Shown here: positions 8,066-17,700 of the stretch, in pieces | How positions within the stretch are numbered: position 1 is the stretch's first letter | Layout: each line of letters begins with the position of its first letter | DNA from: Poriferisodalis sp965198245 | GTDB taxonomy: Bacteria; Actinomycetota; Acidimicrobiia; Acidimicrobiales; Poriferisodalaceae | Reading direction: 5' to 3' | NCBI RefSeq assembly: GCF_965198245.1 | Contig: NZ_OZ240249.1 | Span: 4,325,053 to 4,389,052, forward strand | DNA: 64,000 nucleotides | Translations under genes and position numbers: made by a program | The notes under the pieces: generated by a model | Database searches by the model: none | Told to the model about the DNA's origin: nothing | The model's input: the letters and a program-made list of their open reading frames with translations, nothing else

Positions 8066-8363
8066 GTGCGCGTCTCTCTCGTGCCTTCGTACCTTCTCGC
8101 CACCCTTGCGGGTGGCTCGGCTTGCCAGTCCACCCGTAAGGGCGGCACTCTGCTTGCCGGACCGCTCTCACGAGCGGCACGTAAACGCTCCGCACGGCAC
8201 TGCCGGCGGAGCGGTTCTCTGGTTGTGCCGACCGGTTCCGTGTGCCCCGAACTCTTCGCTCGCAGCACCCGGCCTGGCCGGACGTCGGTTCGGCGCAGGA
8301 ACTCCCACACCGCGAATGAAGCAGCCTACCGAGCCCCCACGACTGCCCCAACCCCGCTGGCGC
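8066..8363 (-). promoter_or_regulatory. Likely promoter and structured leader of the rplC operon
   Basis: This 298-base stretch separates rplC from the convergent-context accessory operon. On the minus strand it can form three hairpins: 8099–8116 (7-bp stem GCCACCC, 4-base loop), 8162–8177 (6-bp stem) and 8186–8213 (8-bp stem CGCTCCGC). No coding region is apparent. Since rplC is detached from rpsJ, a promoter must lie here or further upstream; the hairpins could be a leader for translational or attenuation control. That role is inferred from position only. Confidence 0.4.
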
Positions 8364-8822
8364 TCAGCTGATCTGTCTCAGGCGAGCGCGTTGGTAGGCC
8401 GTGAACAGCAGCACTTCACCCGCCAGGACCAGGTGAAACACCGTCGGCAGGTAGGCAGTGAACCACCTTCCGGCGGCAAAGCTGTCCTCGCCGAATACGC
8501 CGGCGCTGCCCCCGAGCCCGAGAACCAGGCGGGCCGACATCACGGTGAAGTACAGGATCCCAAGCCAAGCGACCGGCGTCATCCAGCGCCGCCCGAAGAG
8601 ATTCCGGCCTGCTCGGATCCGCAGCGTCGCTACCGCGATGATGACCAGGATCACGAGCTGGGACACGAACAGTGCCGGGAACGGCAGGCTGCTGCCCTGC
8701 CATGCGTCCTGCGAGGGCAAGAAGCTGACACCCCACCAGCGCTGGGTGGCTTGGCCCGCGACGCGGGCCAAGAACGCCAGGCCCAGCGCCAGGCTCGCCG
8801 CGGCGAAGCGGTCGTCGCTCAC
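8364..8822 (-). CDS. Small integral membrane protein, unknown function
   Basis: 152 residues with four predicted hydrophobic helices (about residues 8–25, 47–67, 83–102 and 125–145). I do not recognise a family. Its ATG overlaps the stop of the enolase-superfamily gene by four bases, making it the last gene of a four-gene operon with a membrane hydroxylase and a GH3-like enzyme, so a role as a membrane partner, transporter subunit or anchoring factor for that pathway is possible but unproven. Confidence 0.7.
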   Translation of the reverse strand: MSDDRFAAASLALGLAFLARVAGQATQRWWGVSFLPSQDAWQGSSLPFPALFVSQLVILVIIAVATLRIRAGRNLFGRRWMTPVAWLGILYFTVMSARLVLGLGGSAGVFGEDSFAAGRWFTAYLPTVFHLVLAGEVLLFTAYQRARLRQIS

Positions 8823-9949
8823 GTGACCTCCAGCGGCACCAGAACGGCTGCGGGATCAAGCCGAAGGCCCAGCCCGCCGCCGCTGCGATCGGGCACGTCG
8901 CGTCCCCGCAGCACGCCGCCGTGACCGAACATGATGGTCCGATCAGTGAGATCACTGGCCAGCAGGTGCGTGCCGAATGCACCCTCTGCCGCCACGATTG
9001 CGCCCGGGGCGCTCGCGATGACTGGAAGCGCTGCCCGGGTGAGCAGGCTCGTCTCCCCCACCTGGCATCCGACGATGACATCGATGCCGGCATTCGCTGC
9101 GGCGGCCACGACGTCGAGTGACCTGAGGACGCCGCCCATTTTCGACACGCGCACATTGACGATCCACCGGGACGGATCCGCCAACGCCTCCAGCTGGTCG
9201 GCGAGCCACACGCTCTCGTCGGCGATGATCTTGATGCGGCACTCACGGGCGATCTGAGCGCACCCCTCGATGTCACCCGCCTGCAGCGGTTCCTCGATGG
9301 CGAACGCGACGTCATCCAACGCGTCCAAGTGCTCGATGCACGCCATGGGCGTCTCCCAGAGGTTGTTCGCATCGAGGCGCACGGTCCCCGGCCCTGGATC
9401 TCGAGAGGCGAACGGTGCCAGCTTTGCGCGGTCACGCCGGAGCGAGCCCGAGAGCTTCACCTTGAAATCGGTGAAGCCGCGCGCCCGGTATCCACGGAGC
9501 TGCCATCGATACAGCGGCAACGGCATGTCGCCCACGACTGCGGAGTACGCCACGTCGGGCGGGCCCGCCGCAACGCCGAGCAATTGCTCGATATTGCAGC
9601 TGTTTTCCTTGCCCAGAAGATCGAGCGCAGCGATCTCCATCGCACAGAACGCGGCTGGATTCTCGTCAATGGCGCTGCGATGGGCATCGGCCCACGCCCG
9701 CAGATCGTTCACGCTCCTGACATCCGCGCAGAACAAATCGGCGTACCGGCTGACGAATGCAGCGCAGTCGAGGACCGTTTCCCCAGTCACGTACAGCCGC
9801 GGACACCCCTCTCCGTAACCGATCTTCCCGTCGGCAGCGTGGGCCGCCACGATGACGTTCTCGGCTTGGCTGCGGCTCGCGGAGGCATGCCGGAACACAC
9901 GCTTGAACGGCACCGGGAACGTGAACGCTTTCAGATGGCGGATCTGCAC
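8819..9949 (-). CDS. Enolase-superfamily (mandelate racemase/muconate lactonizing type) enzyme
   Basis: Predicted metal-dependent racemase, epimerase or cycloisomerase acting through proton abstraction next to a carboxylate. The sequence shows the MLE-subgroup catalytic set: KxK in FKVKLSG, metal ligands in RLDANN, IEEPLQ and IIADES, and the opposite-face lysine in VSKMGG. Substrate cannot be read. I set the start at GTG 9949, just before the family N-terminus IRHLKAFTFPVPFKR; a GTG at 10012 would add 21 Arg-rich residues and overlap the GH3-like gene by 40 bases. Similar proteins include dipeptide epimerases and o-succinylbenzoate synthases. Confidence 0.85.
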   Translation of the reverse strand: MQIRHLKAFTFPVPFKRVFRHASASRSQAENVIVAAHAADGKIGYGEGCPRLYVTGETVLDCAAFVSRYADLFCADVRSVNDLRAWADAHRSAIDENPAAFCAMEIAALDLLGKENSCNIEQLLGVAAGPPDVAYSAVVGDMPLPLYRWQLRGYRARGFTDFKVKLSGSLRRDRAKLAPFASRDPGPGTVRLDANNLWETPMACIEHLDALDDVAFAIEEPLQAGDIEGCAQIARECRIKIIADESVWLADQLEALADPSRWIVNVRVSKMGGVLRSLDVVAAAANAGIDVIVGCQVGETSLLTRAALPVIASAPGAIVAAEGAFGTHLLASDLTDRTIMFGHGGVLRGRDVPDRSGGGLGLRLDPAAVLVPLEVT

Positions 9950-9972
9950 GCGGTGACCCCGTCGAATCTCGC

Positions 9973-11667
9973 TCAGGTAGCGGTGAGGAAGTCGTCGAAG
10001 CCGAACGAGCACTCGGCGCTGTACTGCAAGTGGAGGTACTTGAACTGCACATCGCGTTGGCCGTCGGCGACACGCTGCCGCCGGTATGCGTCGCCGGTGC
10101 CCGCAGCAAGGAACCGGACGCGCAGCGGAGCGAGCCGACCGCTGGCTCGTTTCGCGTCGTACTCGACATTGGCGTGTCGCAGCGACCGTTCGATGCTGCT
10201 CGCCAAGTCGCCGGCCACGCTGGGCTCCGGCACGGCGTCGCGTGTACTCGTCAGTTCCGCGTACAACGTGTAGGTCGCCTCGGCCTCGTCGGCGAGCATG
10301 ATGAAGAACGGCGCGACGGTCCCGAGTTCCGCGATCGCAGCGGTCACGGCCGAGATCGCCTGAGACTCATAGAGCTTCTCGCCGGTGATGCTCGTGACTC
10401 CCTTGCCTTTCTGGATGAAGGACAGGACCGGCGTGCGATCCACCCAGCCCGTCACCCGCACGATGTCGTTCATGTCGTAGCGGTACAGACCGTCGGCCGT
10501 GGTCACGATGACGTAGTAGTCGCGTCCGGTCTCGAGGTCGGCGAGCGTGCAGGTTTGCAGGCCACGGTCCGCTTCATCGGCTGCCGCCTCCCACGCGTCG
10601 CGTTCTGCGAACTCGAAGAAGTTGTCGGCCAGGGTCGCCACGCACGAGCCCTCGATGGGATCGATGTTGACGGTGCCGCTCACCTCGCTGGCGAGATAGC
10701 CCAATTCGAACACGGGGCAACCGCTCGTCAACATTGGCTGGAGGCGCTCGACGGCCAGGCCGCAGCTCCCCCCGGTCCACGTCACAACCGCGCGCAGATC
10801 GCTCCAGATGTCGGCGTAGGTGAGCTCGCCAGCAGTCTCGAGGCATCGGCCCAGCGCTGCAGCTCGCTCCGGATCCGCCCGGAGCCCGAGTTGGTCGCTG
10901 CGATTCTCGACAGAGCAGCCCGCTGGCAATTTCCCCGTGGCCACTGCGGTGAGCACCATCTCGGCGTGCGTGTTGAGCACATCCATCAGCCGGACGAACG
11001 TCGACGGGTTCGCCGTCGCCATCGCAGTGACGGAGTCGTCAGCGGCACCCAGCACCGCCATCGTCAAGTAGCGGGCGTCGTAGTCGGCAATGTCCGAGAC
11101 CGACGCGGGCAGCACATACCGGCGGCGAAGCAGCGCACCCTGGCTCGCGTAGATCTGGCCCGATGCCGAGCCGTACGGCGTGCCCGCCGGCATGGTGCCT
11201 TCGTGCGCAGCGCCGCTCACCACGAACACCTTGCCGCCGAGTGCTGATGTCCGCCTCGACAACGCGTATGCGGCGAGTCGCTGCAAGCGTTGGATTCGGG
11301 CCAAGCCGGCCTTGGTCAGCGGGATGTTCTTGGGCGCTGCGACGGTGCCGCTGGTCTGGTTGTAATAGACGGGCTGTTCCGCGGTAAGGCAGGGCTCGCC
11401 GGTGGCCTCTTGCCGCTCGATCCCCTCCCGCAGGTCCTCATAAGTCTGCACTGGCACGGCACGCTGGTAGTCCTCGAATCCTGCGACGGAGCCGAATCGA
11501 TGATCGGCGCCGAATACCGTGCCGGCATTGTCGGACAGGATGCGTTGCAGCACTTGATCCTGAGCCGCCCGCGGATGGGCGCACGCATCGACGAGCCGAC
11601 GGTGCGTTCGCCCGCTGGCCGCGGCCAGTCCAGCTCGAAGCAGGCGGTAGTTGAAGCCGTCGGTCAC
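9973..11667 (-). CDS. GH3-family acyl-adenylate-forming enzyme
   Basis: 564-residue member of the GH3 branch of the adenylate-forming (ANL-like) enzymes, best known in plants for joining amino acids to jasmonate or auxin. Motif 1 (ATP binding) is NQTSGTVAAPKNIPLT; motif 3 is GLYRYDMNDIVRVTGW; FIQKGKGVTSITGEKLYE completes the hinge. Bacterial members have uncertain substrates. Its start overlaps the upstream hydroxylase stop by four bases and the enolase-like gene follows. The set suggests activation and conjugation of a carboxylic acid; the compound is unknown. Confidence 0.85.
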   Translation of the reverse strand: MTDGFNYRLLRAGLAAASGRTHRRLVDACAHPRAAQDQVLQRILSDNAGTVFGADHRFGSVAGFEDYQRAVPVQTYEDLREGIERQEATGEPCLTAEQPVYYNQTSGTVAAPKNIPLTKAGLARIQRLQRLAAYALSRRTSALGGKVFVVSGAAHEGTMPAGTPYGSASGQIYASQGALLRRRYVLPASVSDIADYDARYLTMAVLGAADDSVTAMATANPSTFVRLMDVLNTHAEMVLTAVATGKLPAGCSVENRSDQLGLRADPERAAALGRCLETAGELTYADIWSDLRAVVTWTGGSCGLAVERLQPMLTSGCPVFELGYLASEVSGTVNIDPIEGSCVATLADNFFEFAERDAWEAAADEADRGLQTCTLADLETGRDYYVIVTTADGLYRYDMNDIVRVTGWVDRTPVLSFIQKGKGVTSITGEKLYESQAISAVTAAIAELGTVAPFFIMLADEAEATYTLYAELTSTRDAVPEPSVAGDLASSIERSLRHANVEYDAKRASGRLAPLRVRFLAAGTGDAYRRQRVADGQRDVQFKYLHLQYSAECSFGFDDFLTAT

Positions 11668-12629
11668 GAAGACGTCGTTGTCTCGACGGCCCGCTTGTCG
11701 AGTCCTCGAATCAATGGGGTGCGCATCTGGGCCACAAAGCCCGTCGGATATTCCCGGTTCAGCAGTCCGAGCCGTCCGACGGCTCGGTCCGCGGGGAGGT
11801 ACCGGGTCCCGAACAGCACATCCCAGATGATCAGGTTGTTGCCGAAATTGTGATCGGACTCCGCCGGCAGCTCAGAGTGGTGCCAACGGTGCAGCTCAGG
11901 GCCGCTGATGAGGTAGTTGAGCCACCCAAGGCGCACATCGCAATTGGAGTGCTGATAGAAGCCGTTCAGCGCGTAGAAGACGAAATACGCCGCAAGCACC
12001 TCGCTTCCCACGCCCACGAGCACAAACGGCAATGCGTCAACGCAGAACTGGACCGCCTTCTCTCCTGGATGGAAGCGCCCGACGTTGAGCCAGTACAGCC
12101 GGTGCGGCGAGTGGTGCACGGCGTGCCACCGCCACATGAACGCTGAGCCGTGAAACGCGCGGTGCATCCAGTACCGGAAGAAGTCAGCCACGGCCAGCAT
12201 CAGGACCGCCTGCAGCGCGACGGGCCAGGTGTGCGGCCACAGGCCCCCGAGCGTGAGGTCGCCTTCTCGCAACCAGCCGGCAAACGCCGTCGTTGCTGCG
12301 AGCGAGAACAGCAACGGCAACACCACCTGCACGGCCACCATGAAGGCCACATCGGCTCGCACGTCGCCACCCTGCGGACGCCATTCGGGGCGATAGGGCA
12401 CGATGATCTCGTGCAAAGTGACCAGTCCGGCCCCAACCAGCACCGCCACGTACGACGCAACCACGACGGGCGCGCCGAGCGATCCCAGCGTGGTGTAGAT
12501 GCCGATCCCCAGCAGGATCACGATCGGATACGAGCCTCGAACCGCAAGCCTCGCGAGAGCGGATGATCGGTCTCCACTATGGGCGTACCAATCAGAATCC
12601 ACTCGCTCCTGCTCGGGCGCGGCCGCCAT
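11664..12629 (-). CDS. Fatty acid hydroxylase/sterol desaturase-family membrane protein
   Basis: Integral membrane di-iron oxygenase of 321 residues. The histidine clusters are present in the right order: HRAFH, HAVHH and, near the C-terminus, HRWHH. Between and before these are four or more hydrophobic helices (about residues 32–75, 90–115, 135–150 and 205–235). Probable reaction: hydroxylation or desaturation of a lipid or hydrophobic ring. First gene of the four-gene operon. The region just upstream (12630–12685) is only 56 bases, so transcription may begin there or continue from the reductase gene. Confidence 0.9.
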   Translation of the reverse strand: MAAAPEQERVDSDWYAHSGDRSSALARLAVRGSYPIVILLGIGIYTTLGSLGAPVVVASYVAVLVGAGLVTLHEIIVPYRPEWRPQGGDVRADVAFMVAVQVVLPLLFSLAATTAFAGWLREGDLTLGGLWPHTWPVALQAVLMLAVADFFRYWMHRAFHGSAFMWRWHAVHHSPHRLYWLNVGRFHPGEKAVQFCVDALPFVLVGVGSEVLAAYFVFYALNGFYQHSNCDVRLGWLNYLISGPELHRWHHSELPAESDHNFGNNLIIWDVLFGTRYLPADRAVGRLGLLNREYPTGFVAQMRTPLIRGLDKRAVETTTSS

Positions 12630-12685
12630 GGGCTGAGCCTAGGTTGCACCGTGCGCATGGCAGCCGAATGCGCGGTGCATGCGGC

Positions 12686-13711
12686 TCAGTCGCCGAGGCG
12701 GACGATGGTGGTGCCGATCGTGCGGCCGCCGAGCAGGTCGACGAATGCGCCACCCGCGGCGTCGAGGCCGTTGTACGTGACGTGACGGGGCACGAGCGAA
12801 CCGGCATCTATCCACTCGCGCATCTCCGCGCGGGCCTCGTCGTAGCGGTCGGCGTAGGAGAAGACAATGAAGCCCTGCATGCGTACTTGATTGTTCACCA
12901 GCAGGCCCGGGATGCCGCGCGGGCTGGGGTCGGGAGTGGCGGTGTCGTAGGCCGACACGGCTCCGCAGCACACGATGCGGCCGAAGGTGGCCATGCGGAA
13001 CAGGGCGGAGCCCAGGATTTCGCCGCCGGTGTTGTCGAAGTACACGTTGATGCGGCTGGGTGTGGCAGCCCGGAACTCGGCCCGGAAATCGGGCGAGTGC
13101 CGGTTGATGGCAGTGTCGAAGCCGATCTCGTCGGTCAGCAGCTCGCATTTCTCGTCCGAACCGGCCACGCCCACCACCGTGGCGCCGAGCGACTTGGCGA
13201 TCTGTCCGACAATGTGTCCCACCGACCCGGCCGCTGCGGACACCACCACGGTCTCGCCCGGCTGCGGTCGGCCGACATCCAGCAAGCCGAAGTAGGCAGT
13301 GAGCCCGTTCGTACCCAGCACACCCAGGTGCAAGGCGGGATCGAGCGAGCCTTCGGCAACGCGGAGATCGCCGCTGGCCATCACTGCATGGCGGCGCCAG
13401 CCGGTCCAGCCCACCACCGTGTCGTCCACGTTGATCCCCTCGGCGTTCGAGGCCTCCACCACGCCGGCGCCAGTGCCTCGCATCACGACGCCCACCTCCG
13501 GAGCGCCCGCGTAGCTGGCACTGCCTTGCAGTCCGGCCCGCTGTCCCGCGCCGATCGTGATCGCCTGCACCCGCACCAGCACCTCGCCTGGCCCCGGTTC
13601 GGGCACGTCTTCGGTCTGCATCGCGAAGTGCTCGCTACTGAGCGGCCCGTCGGGCACTTTCGCCAGCACGACGCAGTCGGACACCCGCGCTGCACCCTGT
13701 TGTTCAGCCAT
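12686..13711 (-). CDS. NADP-dependent medium-chain oxidoreductase (PTGR/CurA-like)
   Basis: 341-residue zinc-independent medium-chain dehydrogenase/reductase. The Rossmann motif is VVVSAAAGSVGHIVGQIAKS (about residues 148–167), followed by GVAGSDEKCELL; the segment INVYFDNTGGEILGSAL and the later MQGFIVFSY are typical of prostaglandin/curcumin reductase relatives that reduce alpha,beta-unsaturated carbonyls using NADPH. Same strand and 56 bases upstream of the hydroxylase operon, so it may be its first gene or separate. It is transcribed divergently from the molybdenum hydroxylase genes. Confidence 0.88.
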   Translation of the reverse strand: MAEQQGAARVSDCVVLAKVPDGPLSSEHFAMQTEDVPEPGPGEVLVRVQAITIGAGQRAGLQGSASYAGAPEVGVVMRGTGAGVVEASNAEGINVDDTVVGWTGWRRHAVMASGDLRVAEGSLDPALHLGVLGTNGLTAYFGLLDVGRPQPGETVVVSAAAGSVGHIVGQIAKSLGATVVGVAGSDEKCELLTDEIGFDTAINRHSPDFRAEFRAATPSRINVYFDNTGGEILGSALFRMATFGRIVCCGAVSAYDTATPDPSPRGIPGLLVNNQVRMQGFIVFSYADRYDEARAEMREWIDAGSLVPRHVTYNGLDAAGGAFVDLLGGRTIGTTIVRLGD

Positions 13712-13938
13712 GACTCGCTCCTTGGGTCTCGCCCAGCACCCGCCATGATTGCCGGTTTCCGGCGACCATTCTTCGTTCGCTCGCCGCCGGGTCGCGTTCG
13801 CCCGTGCGGCCGACGACGTTCGCTAACGCGACAAGCACGGCCCAGCGCAACTATCGTCCGCTGCCGTGTACTCACGACCGCCGAGAGGCGGTGCCGTCGA
13901 TACATTTCGCCACAGATACCGGATCGGGAGCTACCCGC

Positions 13939-14835
13939 ATGAAATATGCCGCGCCGACCACCATCGATGAGGCCCGGGCGCTGCTCGCTGGCGATACCGA
14001 CGCCATCGTGTTCGCAGGCGCCACCGACGTCGTGCCGCAGATGCGCGGCGGCCGGCCCGAGCCGTCGATGGTGATCGACCTCAAGAAGATCGACCGTCTC
14101 ATGTCGGTAAGCCTCGAGGGCGACACCTGGCACGTCGGAGCCGCAGTGCCCTCTTCGGCGCTCACCGGCGATGCCGCCTTCAGTGCCGATTTTCCGGGCC
14201 TGAGCGAGGCCTCCGGGCTCATCGGGTCGGACCAGATCCAGAACCGCTCGAGCCTCGGTGGGAACCTGTGCAACGCCTCTCCCGCCGCCGACTCTGTGCC
14301 GGCTCTGGTGGTGAACGATGCGGTCGCGGTGATCGCAGGGGCCGACGGCGAGCGACGAGTGCCCGTGGCCGACGTGGTGACGGGTCCGGGCCAGACGTCG
14401 CTGGCCCACGGCGAGATCGTGGTGAGCTTCGAGCTCGCGCGCCCAGCAGCCCGCACCGCGGACGCTTACCTGCGGCTCATCCCGCGCACTGAGATGGACA
14501 TCGCCGTGGTGGGCGCCGGCGTACGGCTCACGCTGGATGGCAACGGCACCGTGAGCGCGGCCGCTGTTGCACTCGGCGCGGTGGCTCCCACCGTCGTGCG
14601 AGTGCCCGCAGCGCAAGCAGCGCTGGTCGGCAGCCGTCTCGACGACGCGGCGCTGGCCGCAGCAGCCACAGCCGCCAGCGATGCCTGCAATCCCATCGAT
14701 GACAAGCGAGGCACGATCAACTACCGGCGCCAGGTCGCCGGTGTGCTCACCCGTCGAGCCGCCGGCATCGCCGCCGACCGGATCCGCACACGCAACGGAC
14801 AACCCGACAACCAACAGCCCGGAGCTTCCCAATGA
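13939..14835 (+). CDS. Molybdenum hydroxylase FAD-binding subunit (CoxM/XdhB type)
   Basis: Medium subunit of a xanthine dehydrogenase/CO dehydrogenase family enzyme; passes electrons from iron-sulfur clusters to an acceptor through FAD. FAD-binding motifs are VFAGATDVVPQMRGG (about residues 29–43) and the second loop SSLGGNLCNASPAADSVPAL. 298 residues, near the usual 285–300. Start ATG 13939 is preceded by a GGGAG about 8 bases upstream; an open frame extends further upstream but lacks family support. Its stop overlaps the next start by four bases. Confidence 0.92.
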   Translation: MKYAAPTTIDEARALLAGDTDAIVFAGATDVVPQMRGGRPEPSMVIDLKKIDRLMSVSLEGDTWHVGAAVPSSALTGDAAFSADFPGLSEASGLIGSDQIQNRSSLGGNLCNASPAADSVPALVVNDAVAVIAGADGERRVPVADVVTGPGQTSLAHGEIVVSFELARPAARTADAYLRLIPRTEMDIAVVGAGVRLTLDGNGTVSAAAVALGAVAPTVVRVPAAQAALVGSRLDDAALAAAATAASDACNPIDDKRGTINYRRQVAGVLTRRAAGIAADRIRTRNGQPDNQQPGASQ

Positions 14836-15311
14836 CCCGCACCCATGTGACCTGCGAGATCAACGGCGACACTGTTGACTTCTTGACCGAAGACGGCGAA
14901 TCGCTGCTCAATGCACTGCGGGACGAGCTGGGTCTCATCGGGGCCAAGGAAGGCTGCGGCACCGGCGACTGCGGTGCCTGCTCGATCATCATGAACGGGC
15001 GCCTGCAGTGCTCGTGCCTGATCTTCGCTCCCGAGGCAGACGGCGCAGCCATCACCACCTGCGAGGGTCTCGCCAGCGCCGAGGGGCTGCACCCGCTGCA
15101 GCAGTGCTTCCTCGAAGGCGCTGCGCTGCAGTGCGGCATCTGCACTCCCGGATTCCTCGTGGCTGCAAAGGCTCTCCTCGACGAGAACCCTGATCCCACC
15201 GAAACCGAAGTGCGCTACGCGCTGGCAGGCAATCTGTGCCGTTGCACCGGGTACGACAAGATCGTGCGCTCCGTGCTCGACGCAGCCGTCCAGATCCGTA
15301 CCGCCGCTTGA
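14832..15311 (+). CDS. Molybdenum hydroxylase 2Fe-2S subunit (CoxS/XdhC type)
   Basis: Small electron-transfer subunit with two 2Fe-2S clusters. The plant ferredoxin-type cluster is EGCGTGDCGACSIIMNG (ending in C at RLQCSC) and the second is CGICTPGF…NLCRCTGYDKI. 159 residues, normal for the family. The ATG overlaps the FAD subunit stop (ATGA) and the large subunit starts 37 bases downstream. Confidence 0.95.
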   Translation: MTRTHVTCEINGDTVDFLTEDGESLLNALRDELGLIGAKEGCGTGDCGACSIIMNGRLQCSCLIFAPEADGAAITTCEGLASAEGLHPLQQCFLEGAALQCGICTPGFLVAAKALLDENPDPTETEVRYALAGNLCRCTGYDKIVRSVLDAAVQIRTAA

Positions 15312-15348
15312 CCCAACCTCGCTTGAGAACGCACAAGGACACCTGAAC

Positions 15349-17670
15349 ATGAGCACCACCGAAGCACCCGCAACCCCGGGCACCTCCAACGGCAACGGCA
15401 CCGACGGCAATGGCAGCGGCGGGTACCGCTGGGTCGGCACCCGCCCGGTCCGCCACGACGGCCTCGACAAAGTGGCCGGCAAGGCCCGCTATGCAGCCGA
15501 CCTGATCCTTCCGGGAATGCTGCACGGGCACATCCTGCGCTCGCCGCACCCCCACGCCCGTATCGTGTCCATCGACACGTCGGCAGCCGCGGCGATGCCC
15601 GGTGTCAAGGCCGTGGTCACTGGGGCCGATTTCCTCGAGGCACCCCCCAAGGGCGCCACCCGCAAGCTGATGTGCACTGTCATCGCCCGCGACAAGGTGC
15701 TCTACACCGGCCATGCGGTTGCCGCGGTGGCAGCGTCGACCCGTCGCGAAGCCAAGGCAGCGGCCGAGGCCATCGAGGTCACCTACGAGTTGCTCCCCCA
15801 CGTGCTCAACCTGGCGGACGCGATGGCTGACGACGCTCCGATCCTGCACGACAACCTGTTTACCCGCGGCGTCGAGCCCCGGCCCACCGAGCCTTCCAAC
15901 ATCGCAGCTCGCACGGTGTATGAGCGCGGGGACACCGAGCAGGGATTTGCCGAAGCCGACATCGTGATCGAGCGGGAGTTCTCGACTCAGGCCGTGCATC
16001 AGGGCTACATCGAGCCTCACGCCTGCGTCGTGGACTGCGATCAGGAGGGCAAGGCCGTCATCTGGTGCTCGTCGCAGGGCCACTTCATGGTGCGTTCGTC
16101 GACGGCCACGGTGCTGGGCTGGGACACATCGCGCATCAAGGTCATACCGGCCGAGATCGGCGGCGGCTTCGGCGGCAAGACCACCATCTACATCGAGCCG
16201 GTGGCAGCGCTGCTGTCGACGAAGGCGGGCCGACCAGTCAAGATCGTGATGAGCCGCGAGGACGTCTTCCGCGCCACCGGGCCCGCGCCCGGGTCGATCA
16301 TCAAGATGAAGGTCGGTGCCCACAATGACGGCACGATTACCACGGCGAAGGCTTGGCTGGCGTACGAGAACGGGGCCTTCGGTGGCATTGCGGCGATGCT
16401 CGGCTGCATGTGCGTCGTCTCGGCCTACACCTTGGATCACCTCTATGTCGAGGGCCACGACGTGGTGCTCAACCGGCCTGTCAACGTTGCGTACCGGGCG
16501 CCATCGGCACCGGTTGCGGCGTTTGCCATGGACTCAGTGGTCGACGAAATCGCCCGCCAGCTCGGCATGGACCCCATCGAGCTCCGGCTCCACAACTGCC
16601 CGTCGCAGGGCGACCCGACGCCGTACGGCCCCAAGTGGCCGTTAATCGGTCTGCGCGAATGCCTCGAGGCAATTCGAGACAGCGATCACTACCAGTCGGA
16701 GCCTCCCGCCGGGCCCAGCGGCGAATCGACCGCCGTCAAGCAATACGGCCGCGGCGTGGCCACCGGTTTCTGGTTCAACATCGGCGAGGCGTCGAGCGCC
16801 ACCGTCAACTTGAACGAGAACGGCACCGCCACGGTCATCACCGGAAGTCCCGACATCGGCGGCAGCCGGGCATCCATGGCCATCATGGCCGCGGAGGAAC
16901 TCGGGTTGGACGTGCACCTGATCCAGCCGGTTGTGGGCGACACCGAGGTCGTCGGCTTCACCGACGTCACCGAGGGCAGCCGTGCCACATTCGCCACGGG
17001 CATGGCGGTTGTGGAGGCGTGCCGCGACCTCAAGGTGCAGCTGCGCAAGCGTGCGGCGAAGACCTGGGACTGCGACCTCGAAGAGGTTGACTGGGTGGAC
17101 GGCTCGGCCGTGCACGGACCCGGCGAACAGGAGCCGCTGCCGCTGGCTGCTATTACCGGCAACGCGAAGCGCACCGGCGGCCCGCTGGGTACGACCGCTT
17201 CGTTGAATGCCCGCGGCGCAGGCCCGGCGTTCTCGGTGCAGGTGGCGGACATCTCCGTCGATTCCGAGACCGGCCGCATCACCGTCGAGCGTTACACCAC
17301 GGCCCAGGATGCCGGCACAGCCATCCACCCGAGCTACGTCGAAGGCCAGATGCAGGGCGGTGTCGTGCAGGGCATCGGCTGGGCGCTTAACGAGGAGTAC
17401 ATCTACTCCGACGACGGAGCGCTCGAGAACCCAGGTTTCCTGGATTACCGCATCCCGGTGGCGTCAGACCTGCCGATGATCGAGACGGTCATCGTGGAGG
17501 TTCCCAACCCATCGCATCCCTACGGAGTGCGCGGCGTCGGCGAGGTGGGCATCGTGCCGCCGCTGCCAGTGTTGGCGAACGCCGTGGCCGACGCCACGGG
17601 TGTGCGCATCAGCGACCTGCCGCTCTCGCCGCCGCGAGTGCTGGCGGCACTGACGGCCAACGAGGGCTGA
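15349..17670 (+). CDS. Molybdenum hydroxylase molybdopterin-binding subunit (XdhA/CoxL-like)
   Basis: 773-residue catalytic subunit binding molybdenum cofactor. Visible motifs: RHDGLDKVAGKARYAADL at the start of the first domain, AEIGGGFGGKTTIYIEP (cofactor contact), VAYRAPSAPVAAFAMDS at the active-site loop, and GVRGVGEVGIVPPLPVLA near the C-terminus with the catalytic Glu. The active-site loop lacks the AYxCSFR signature of form I CO dehydrogenase, so CO is unlikely; purines, aldehydes or aromatic N-heterocycles are more likely. A Gly/Asn-rich N-terminal stretch precedes the core. Confidence 0.93.
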   Translation: MSTTEAPATPGTSNGNGTDGNGSGGYRWVGTRPVRHDGLDKVAGKARYAADLILPGMLHGHILRSPHPHARIVSIDTSAAAAMPGVKAVVTGADFLEAPPKGATRKLMCTVIARDKVLYTGHAVAAVAASTRREAKAAAEAIEVTYELLPHVLNLADAMADDAPILHDNLFTRGVEPRPTEPSNIAARTVYERGDTEQGFAEADIVIEREFSTQAVHQGYIEPHACVVDCDQEGKAVIWCSSQGHFMVRSSTATVLGWDTSRIKVIPAEIGGGFGGKTTIYIEPVAALLSTKAGRPVKIVMSREDVFRATGPAPGSIIKMKVGAHNDGTITTAKAWLAYENGAFGGIAAMLGCMCVVSAYTLDHLYVEGHDVVLNRPVNVAYRAPSAPVAAFAMDSVVDEIARQLGMDPIELRLHNCPSQGDPTPYGPKWPLIGLRECLEAIRDSDHYQSEPPAGPSGESTAVKQYGRGVATGFWFNIGEASSATVNLNENGTATVITGSPDIGGSRASMAIMAAEELGLDVHLIQPVVGDTEVVGFTDVTEGSRATFATGMAVVEACRDLKVQLRKRAAKTWDCDLEEVDWVDGSAVHGPGEQEPLPLAAITGNAKRTGGPLGTTASLNARGAGPAFSVQVADISVDSETGRITVERYTTAQDAGTAIHPSYVEGQMQGGVVQGIGWALNEEYIYSDDGALENPGFLDYRIPVASDLPMIETVIVEVPNPSHPYGVRGVGEVGIVPPLPVLANAVADATGVRISDLPLSPPRVLAALTANEG

Positions 17671-17700
17671 TCGCAGAGGGATCTCGTCGGGGGCAGCTCG

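Noticed and set aside
15349..17670. Aerobic CO dehydrogenase (form I)
   Set aside because: The active-site loop reads VAYRAPSAPV and lacks the Cys-containing signature of form I CoxL.
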